A stretch of DNA of 64,000 nucleotides from Bdellovibrionaceae bacterium UBA2316. GTDB taxonomy: Bacteria > Bdellovibrionota > Bdellovibrionia > Bdellovibrionales > Bdellovibrionaceae. The stretch's first letter is position 1; each line of letters starts with the position of its first letter. Made by a program: the position numbers and the translations under genes. The stretch is from assembly GCA_002345205.1 (NCBI GenBank), contig DDVI01000038.1:5470-69469 (forward strand). Direction: 5' to 3'. The notes under the pieces were generated by a model. The model did not search any database, was not told the DNA's origin, and saw nothing but the letters and a program-made list of their open reading frames with translations. This document shows, piece after piece, positions 59,673 through 64,000 of the stretch.

Positions 59673-60920
59673 TTATTCTTTATAAAGATTTTTCAGTTTT
59701 TCAGCATTTACTTTATAAACCAATTTCTTACTGACCTTGATTTCAGAGACTAAATTCAACTCAAGCAGATGTTTTAATTCCTGCCGAGCGAATTCACGCG
59801 ATTTAGAAATTCGCTGAGCATATTCTTCAATATCGATGGTTCTGAATTTATGCAGAGCCATTCGTTGAAGCAAACCAATTTGAGTTTGCGACAGTTCGAA
59901 GCGATCTTTTAGATCCGTCATTTTAAGCAAGTAATTAACTTTTCTAGAAACTTCCTGCAAAGCGGACAAAATTGAATCCAGGCAAAAATCGATGAAATAA
60001 GTCAGATCGAATTCGTTTTCTTTAACTTTAACAAAACTGTTTTCGTATTGTTCACCATGAACGCGCAAGTAGGCCGAAACGGACAGCAGTTCGATATAGT
60101 TCAGCTGATTTCGAATCGATTTAAAATAAAACAAGGCACGCGCCGTTCGTCCATTTCCATCAAAAAAAGGATGGATGTAACCCATAAAATAATGAACTAA
60201 AATGCCTTTCAATAAAGGATGAAAATATCTGGGACTATTTGTCGCCAATTGGATCATTTCGTTCAGCGCGGTTTCAATTTTATCATGGGCTATGCCTTCA
60301 TGAGGCCCAACGAAGACTGTGTCGTTTCGAAATTTACCTTGAAAGTTTACATCATCACCATCAAGCGTATTTTCCGTCACAATTTGATGAAGTCGACGAA
60401 TCACATCGTTAGACAATTCGGAATGCTGATTGTCTTTCACCCATTTCATCGCATTAAAATTATTGATTAGCATCCATTCGTCTTTGTTCTTGGGACGCTG
60501 ACCCGAGGCGATCAGCTGCTCGGCTTGGGCCCTGGTACTGTGGGCACCTTCATAGATCGCTGATGTGATGGCTTCTTCAATTGCAGAGTCCAAAAGAAAT
60601 TCATTTTTGAATGAAGCATTTTTATTGATCTGATCAAAAAGATCTTTACCCAGTTTTTCAATATCATTTATTTTTTTATGAATAACGTCCGCGGGGTAAA
60701 ACCAGAACTTGGGTTCAATGGATTTAAAAAACAGTGTTATGGATCCAGTTTTTCTCGTAGCAACAATTTCCTTACTCATAGATGGCCAATCTGCTTGGCT
60801 TTTCCCCTGTTGCTGCAGCCGATACTTAATTTCATCCGGAGTCAGATACCGTTGCTGGGTATAGTTTATCCATAAGCTTGAGTTTAAAAAATCAAAGTAT
60901 TCCTTTTTCAACCGAGGCAC
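59673..60920 (-). CDS. Fic family protein (predicted AMP transferase)
   Basis: A 415-residue Fic protein. The core motif H250-P-F-F-D-G-N-G-R-T-A-R is intact, so AMP transfer (or related) to target Ser/Thr/Tyr is expected. The upstream helix S120-A-I-Y-E124-G125 is the inhibitory (S/T)-x-x-x-E-(G/N) motif within the same chain (class II), giving self-inhibition. Residues about 335-400 resemble a winged helix (L-L-Q-R-M-A-L-H, then S-R-E-F-A-R-Q-E-L-K-H-L-L), usual in Fic proteins of this size. No separate antitoxin gene adjoins. Upstream sequence holds repeated motifs at 60942-61066. Confidence 0.93.
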   Translation of the reverse strand: MPRLKKEYFDFLNSSLWINYTQQRYLTPDEIKYRLQQQGKSQADWPSMSKEIVATRKTGSITLFFKSIEPKFWFYPADVIHKKINDIEKLGKDLFDQINKNASFKNEFLLDSAIEEAITSAIYEGAHSTRAQAEQLIASGQRPKNKDEWMLINNFNAMKWVKDNQHSELSNDVIRRLHQIVTENTLDGDDVNFQGKFRNDTVFVGPHEGIAHDKIETALNEMIQLATNSPRYFHPLLKGILVHYFMGYIHPFFDGNGRTARALFYFKSIRNQLNYIELLSVSAYLRVHGEQYENSFVKVKENEFDLTYFIDFCLDSILSALQEVSRKVNYLLKMTDLKDRFELSQTQIGLLQRMALHKFRTIDIEEYAQRISKSREFARQELKHLLELNLVSEIKVSKKLVYKVNAEKLKNLYKE

Positions 60921-60941
60921 TCCTACAATTACTGTACTATA

Positions 60942-60976
60942 ATTTGCTGCAATTTTTGTAGATATTTTTGTAGATA
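60942..60976. repeat. Tandem repeat and partial operator motif upstream of Fic gene
   Basis: TTTTTGTAGATA occurs twice back to back (60953-60964 and 60965-60976), next to ATTTGCTGCAAT (60942-60953), which differs by one base from the arms of the repeat at 61030-61066. It lies 22-56 bases upstream of the Fic start codon. Confidence 0.55.
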
Positions 60977-61029
60977 GGGAATACTAGTTGAGAAATGCTA
61001 ATGAATTTAGGTGTTTATAAAAACTAGCC

Positions 61030-61066
61030 ATTTGCTACAATTTTTTGACGTATTATTGTAGCAAAT
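61030..61066. promoter_or_regulatory. Inverted repeat upstream of Fic gene
   Basis: ATTTGCTACAAT and ATTGTAGCAAAT, perfect 12-base arms around 13 bases, between the Fic gene and the 61210-61812 gene. With the related motif at 60942 it forms three copies of one site, as in a repressor array. The rest of 60921-61209 shows no gene. Confidence 0.55.
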
Positions 61067-61209
61067 TCGAGACATACGGTATTTTTAAGCGATTTCAAGT
61101 GTTTACATGTGCAATTGGTTTGCAGATCGACTTAGGTGTATAGAAGCCGCCCACATGTAGCCAAGTATCTTTAGCGCTTGAATTCCGATAACTGCAAAAT
61201 TCTTTGCTG

Positions 61210-61812
61210 TTAAACTATCCCATCTTCTCCACTTTTTATTGGCGAACCATCATAATCTTTTAGTTGTTCCTCAGATAGAACTTCGATATGTGCCGGTTCC
61301 TCTACGAATACAACATAAGCTGACCACATTTCAGTTTCCAGCTTTATTGGCTCATTGGTCCCCATCTCCCTCACTGGCTTTATTGTATATTCCAATCCCA
61401 AAGAATTATTGTTGGGCTTCAGATTAGGAAATCGAACATTATGATAGGCTTCCTTTTTTAGGAAGCGTTCAAATTCAAATATTTTTCTATCTTGCTCGAG
61501 CATTTCTTCTCTTTTGGTCAGAACAGCCTCGCTTTTCGATACCAAATCCAGAATATTTGCAGTTAACTTTCCCGATTTTTCCCTTCCAGCTGCAATAACA
61601 TACCGATTGGCGACACTTGATAGAATTGCAAAAGCCGTCATTCCGGAAGCCATCCTGCCGAACCAATCAACCGAAGGAAACTCTTTAGGTCCAGCAAGTG
61701 CATATATAATACCGATCACTAGACCTAGAATCGACGTCCAAATAATTATTCCCTTTTCGGCCTTCCCCCAGAAGTAAATAGAATTAAAAATATTTCCAAT
61801 TTTTTTAAACAT
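61210..61812 (-). CDS. Membrane protein with coiled coil, unknown function
   Basis: A 200-residue protein with two adjacent membrane helices (about 21-41 and 53-72) and a charged coiled coil (I-L-D-L-V-S-K-S-E-A-V-L-T-K-R-E-E-M-L-E-Q-D-R-K-I-F-E, in two parts) facing the cytoplasm, followed by a small strand-rich tail. AAGGAT precedes the ATG. No family recognised. Together with the Fic, HEPN and nuclease-like genes nearby it belongs to an accessory block with little housekeeping content. Confidence 0.6.
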   Translation of the reverse strand: MFKKIGNIFNSIYFWGKAEKGIIIWTSILGLVIGIIYALAGPKEFPSVDWFGRMASGMTAFAILSSVANRYVIAAGREKSGKLTANILDLVSKSEAVLTKREEMLEQDRKIFEFERFLKKEAYHNVRFPNLKPNNNSLGLEYTIKPVREMGTNEPIKLETEMWSAYVVFVEEPAHIEVLSEEQLKDYDGSPIKSGEDGIV

Positions 61813-62148
61813 ATAGATCCTTATTAAAATTTTCTAATTTTGATTTTGGAAGCTAATTGCAGGATAGGCCTAATCAAAGATATTTACCATTCAAATGACT
61901 AATTGAATCTGGTATATTTATGCAGTTACATTATATTTTCGAGAAATATCTGCGATAAAGCTACTCGACGACTTAGTAATAGGACTATCCACGGTTTTTG
62001 CCTAACCCGTTTACCTGTCAAACTTGATCAAATTTGTTCATTATTTGCATATATTTTTGACCCGGACTCCAAAAATCCACCTTAACTATAGGATGCAGAT
62101 ACAATCTAAACTCGTGACGATTGGTTTGAGTTTTAATACTCTCGAAGA
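61813..62148. other. Intergenic region between divergent accessory genes
   Basis: 336 bases, AT-rich, between the membrane-protein gene (minus) and the HEPN gene (plus). It must contain both promoters. A 60-codon frame at 61903-62085 has no ribosome site and no protein-like pattern. I see no tRNA, attachment site or clear repeat here. Confidence 0.5.
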
Positions 62149-63078
62149 ATGCGCTTTGAAAACTCAGATTTTTTTGACACCAGTTTAAATCGCCTAAACG
62201 ATCTTTTCCAATCGGCATGGGAAAAAAATCCCATTAATCTAATCTATGCATTGGTTCGAGTTGGCGGAATGTCAGATGCTAATTGGGATCCAATGGAAGA
62301 ATCGCTAGAATCGCTAGAATCATTAAATGACTATGAAAATCTAGAAAAAGAAGCATTCCTACAGGGAAATTTGAAACGGGCTTATCGGATGCAGCTTCTC
62401 CATTATTGTCATATGATAGAAGCATCTGCTCCAATAGAATTGATTGCAAACTTGATTCGATGTAACACCGGTATTGGCTTTCATACAAAGCCTTTTCTGC
62501 ATCTCCATCGCCCTACTAAAGACAGCTTATCCACCGTTCCTCCAAGCGTAAAACAAAAGGTAAAGGAAATAGTTAAACTTGAAGAAAAATCTTCAATTAA
62601 AATTTCGGATTTGTTAAATCAGTTTATTGATGAGCAAATTAGAAATTCATTTTATCATTCCGACTACTGCCTTACAGATTCGTATTATCGATCGACAGGA
62701 AGCGGCCCCAGTAAACAAATTCGACTAGAAGATTTAAATAAAATCACTAATAATGCATTCAGCTTTTATAGTGCACTATTAGGAACCTGGAACGGAATCA
62801 GAGAACAACTAGGAAGAGGCAAACGCGTCCACCAAATGAGTAATTACGAATGTCTTGAGTTACTATCTGATAAGGATGGGATATTAAATGGATTTGCAGT
62901 ACATTTCTCAAATGGTTCAGTTTCAACATTTAGGAGAGCGAAATCTGGCATTACTGCCCAAAACATTGATTTTGATAAAAATGGCAAACTTATTTTAGTT
63001 TGCGGACTTACCGACAACCTAAAAACTCAATGGGTTTGGAACAAGCAAGTAGTCACTAACTTTTCAAAACTTCCATAG
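62149..63078 (+). CDS. HEPN-motif protein of unknown function
   Basis: A 309-residue protein. In F-I-D-E-Q-I-R165-N166-S-F-Y-H170-S-D-Y the motif R-N-x-x-x-H followed by S-D-Y is the catalytic signature of HEPN ribonuclease domains, and a helix about 195-215 completes the helical bundle. The N-terminal half is helical and the last 80 residues appear strand-rich (F-S-N-G-S-V-S-T-F-R-R). HEPN proteins often act as RNA-cutting toxins or in phage defence. No minimal nucleotidyltransferase antitoxin is adjacent. The start ATG lacks a strong ribosome site. Confidence 0.6.
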   Translation: MRFENSDFFDTSLNRLNDLFQSAWEKNPINLIYALVRVGGMSDANWDPMEESLESLESLNDYENLEKEAFLQGNLKRAYRMQLLHYCHMIEASAPIELIANLIRCNTGIGFHTKPFLHLHRPTKDSLSTVPPSVKQKVKEIVKLEEKSSIKISDLLNQFIDEQIRNSFYHSDYCLTDSYYRSTGSGPSKQIRLEDLNKITNNAFSFYSALLGTWNGIREQLGRGKRVHQMSNYECLELLSDKDGILNGFAVHFSNGSVSTFRRAKSGITAQNIDFDKNGKLILVCGLTDNLKTQWVWNKQVVTNFSKLP

Positions 63079-63132
63079 AACGATAAATAACTACTATAAT
63101 AAAAGTAATTTGAACATTGGATCGGAGATTTA

Positions 63133-63828
63133 TTGAAAAAAACCAAAGAAGAAAAAGAAAAATACTATTTTGACAAATTTTGTATGGCACAAGGCTTTTC
63201 CTGGGAAGTAGTTGAGCAATGCAAGCCACCAAAGCCAGATTTCATTGTAGATGATTGCCGCAAAATAGGTATCGAGATAACAAATTATAGTATTGTTGAC
63301 GGAGGTGAGGCATCGAGCGAAATGAAACAGTCTCCACAAAGACAACGAATCGCAAATTTGGCCCATAAAATGTTTTTGGAAGATGGTGGTGGGCAAATTA
63401 ATGTTGCACTCGGTTTCAACCTTATTATTGAAAGATCTAAAGAGGAAATTGCGAGGGACATTTTTCATTTTGTCAGGGATAATCAAAGTTTAACAAATGA
63501 TCGCCTTACTTTTTATGCTCGCATGGCTATTCCCGAGATTGCTTTCTTATATATTAGTTCCGCAGAGCACTCACCCGCAGAATGGAGATTGGCTCAAGTT
63601 CATGATGTAACAACGATAAATATAGAACGGTTAACAGAAATTATAAAAGGCAAAGAGGGAAAGAATTATACTGGATGTGATGCCTACTGGTTATTGATTG
63701 TGATGGATATGATGGATCCTGGTCAAGAACAAGAAATCCCAAGGTCAGAACTTCCAAAAATTCCATCACAAAAATTTGAGAAGATTTTTTTCTATAAAAC
63801 TGGATATGAACAAGTTTTTACTTTATGA
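63133..63828 (+). CDS. PD-(D/E)XK-like protein of unknown function
   Basis: A 231-residue protein. K-P-P-K-P-D36-F-I-V-D-D-C-R-K-I-G-I-E48-I-T follows the PD-x(n)-(D/E)-x-(K/T) core of restriction-like nucleases: a P-D strand, then G-I-E in the next strand. The usual Lys is replaced by Thr, so nuclease activity is not certain. The rest has F-L-Y-I-S-S and Y-W-L-L-I-V-M-D strands. Start TTG at 63133 follows GGAG. It lies 54 bases after the HEPN gene on the same strand, so they may be one operon. No gene is seen from 63829 to the window end. Confidence 0.5.
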   Translation: MKKTKEEKEKYYFDKFCMAQGFSWEVVEQCKPPKPDFIVDDCRKIGIEITNYSIVDGGEASSEMKQSPQRQRIANLAHKMFLEDGGGQINVALGFNLIIERSKEEIARDIFHFVRDNQSLTNDRLTFYARMAIPEIAFLYISSAEHSPAEWRLAQVHDVTTINIERLTEIIKGKEGKNYTGCDAYWLLIVMDMMDPGQEQEIPRSELPKIPSQKFEKIFFYKTGYEQVFTL

Positions 63829-64000
63829 ATTTTGAATTCAAGCTTGTCTCGCAAATTTATAGAAAAACTGCATATCTATATTTAGAAAGTTAATAGCAAG
63901 AATCGCGCAAGCCCGGGAATGGAATCGTGATCTTTAAATAATAAATGTTTTACCTTCTTCAGCAAAGAAATTGACGGCTCCCTGCCAATAACTATTTAGG

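Noticed and set aside
61903..62085. 60-codon frame in the divergent gap upstream of the HEPN gene
   Set aside because: No ribosome site, Cys-rich random-looking sequence, and it would occupy the promoter region.
63829..64000. Possible tRNA or attachment site at the window end
   Set aside because: No cloverleaf, no T-loop consensus and no direct repeat partner visible.
1..64000. CRISPR arrays, insertion sequences, rRNA and tRNA genes
   Set aside because: I found no regularly spaced repeats, no transposase-like frame with terminal repeats and no RNA-gene consensus blocks anywhere in the window.

Overview
The window is about 41% GC by eye, gene-dense, and reads as a chromosomal segment of a free-living Gram-negative bacterium, most likely a Bdellovibrionota (Bdellovibrio-like) organism. 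This assignment is inferred from a TIGR02147-type regulator (34946-35749), many small secreted or lipoprotein genes of unknown function, and the general gene style; no rRNA or tRNA is present to confirm it. I see no CRISPR array, insertion sequence or prophage. LAYOUT. 0-9.4 kb: a cut-off solute-binding protein gene, an ArsC-like protein, a MATE pump, a CoA-binding protein, the remnant of a short-chain dehydrogenase, a hybrid histidine kinase, NAD(P)HX dehydratase, and a large regulator with two winged-helix regions that lies next to two secreted proteins, one with a caspase-like His/Cys pattern. 9.4-24.5 kb: mixed housekeeping and stress genes (nitroreductase, glutathione peroxidase, LysR/DoxX pair, sensor kinase, AzlCD exporter, ArsR plus AHSA1 pair, Tpx, ABC-F). 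24.5-34 kb: a group III truncated haemoglobin in an operon with a Rieske-flavodoxin fusion, RadD, PsuG, a glutathione transferase, pirin and YceI with a LysR. 34-45 kb: TIGR02147 regulator, lipoprotein, SRAP peptidase, SodB behind a SoxR-like promoter, RRM protein, FKBP, TrpS, M14 peptidase, and a TetR unit with symmetric overlapping promoters. 45-52 kb: the most interesting segment. An isonitrile synthase (PvcA/IsnA type), an Fe(II)/2-oxoglutarate dioxygenase (PvcB/IsnB type), a flavin phenol-hydroxylase-like monooxygenase and a LysR regulator form one operon. It is flanked by two unrelated families of DOPA extradiol dioxygenase, LigB/DODA type on one side and the PF08883 type divergent on the other. 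I infer a tyrosine-derived isocyano-catechol pathway that includes ring cleavage. 52-59.7 kb: redox and detoxification genes (redoxin, ArsR and nitroreductase with a nested inverted-repeat promoter, OsmC, SDR/AraC pair) and a FadD homologue with an internal deletion. 59.7-64 kb: accessory block with a Fic protein behind repeated operator-like motifs, a coiled-coil membrane protein, a HEPN-motif protein and a PD-(D/E)XK-like protein, possibly a defence module. A theme across the window is genes broken by one or few changes: SDR remnant, frameshifted ankyrin lipoprotein, propeller lipoprotein with one stop, AraC with one stop, and FadD with an in-frame deletion. All functional calls come from reading motifs in the translated sequence; no database search was run.
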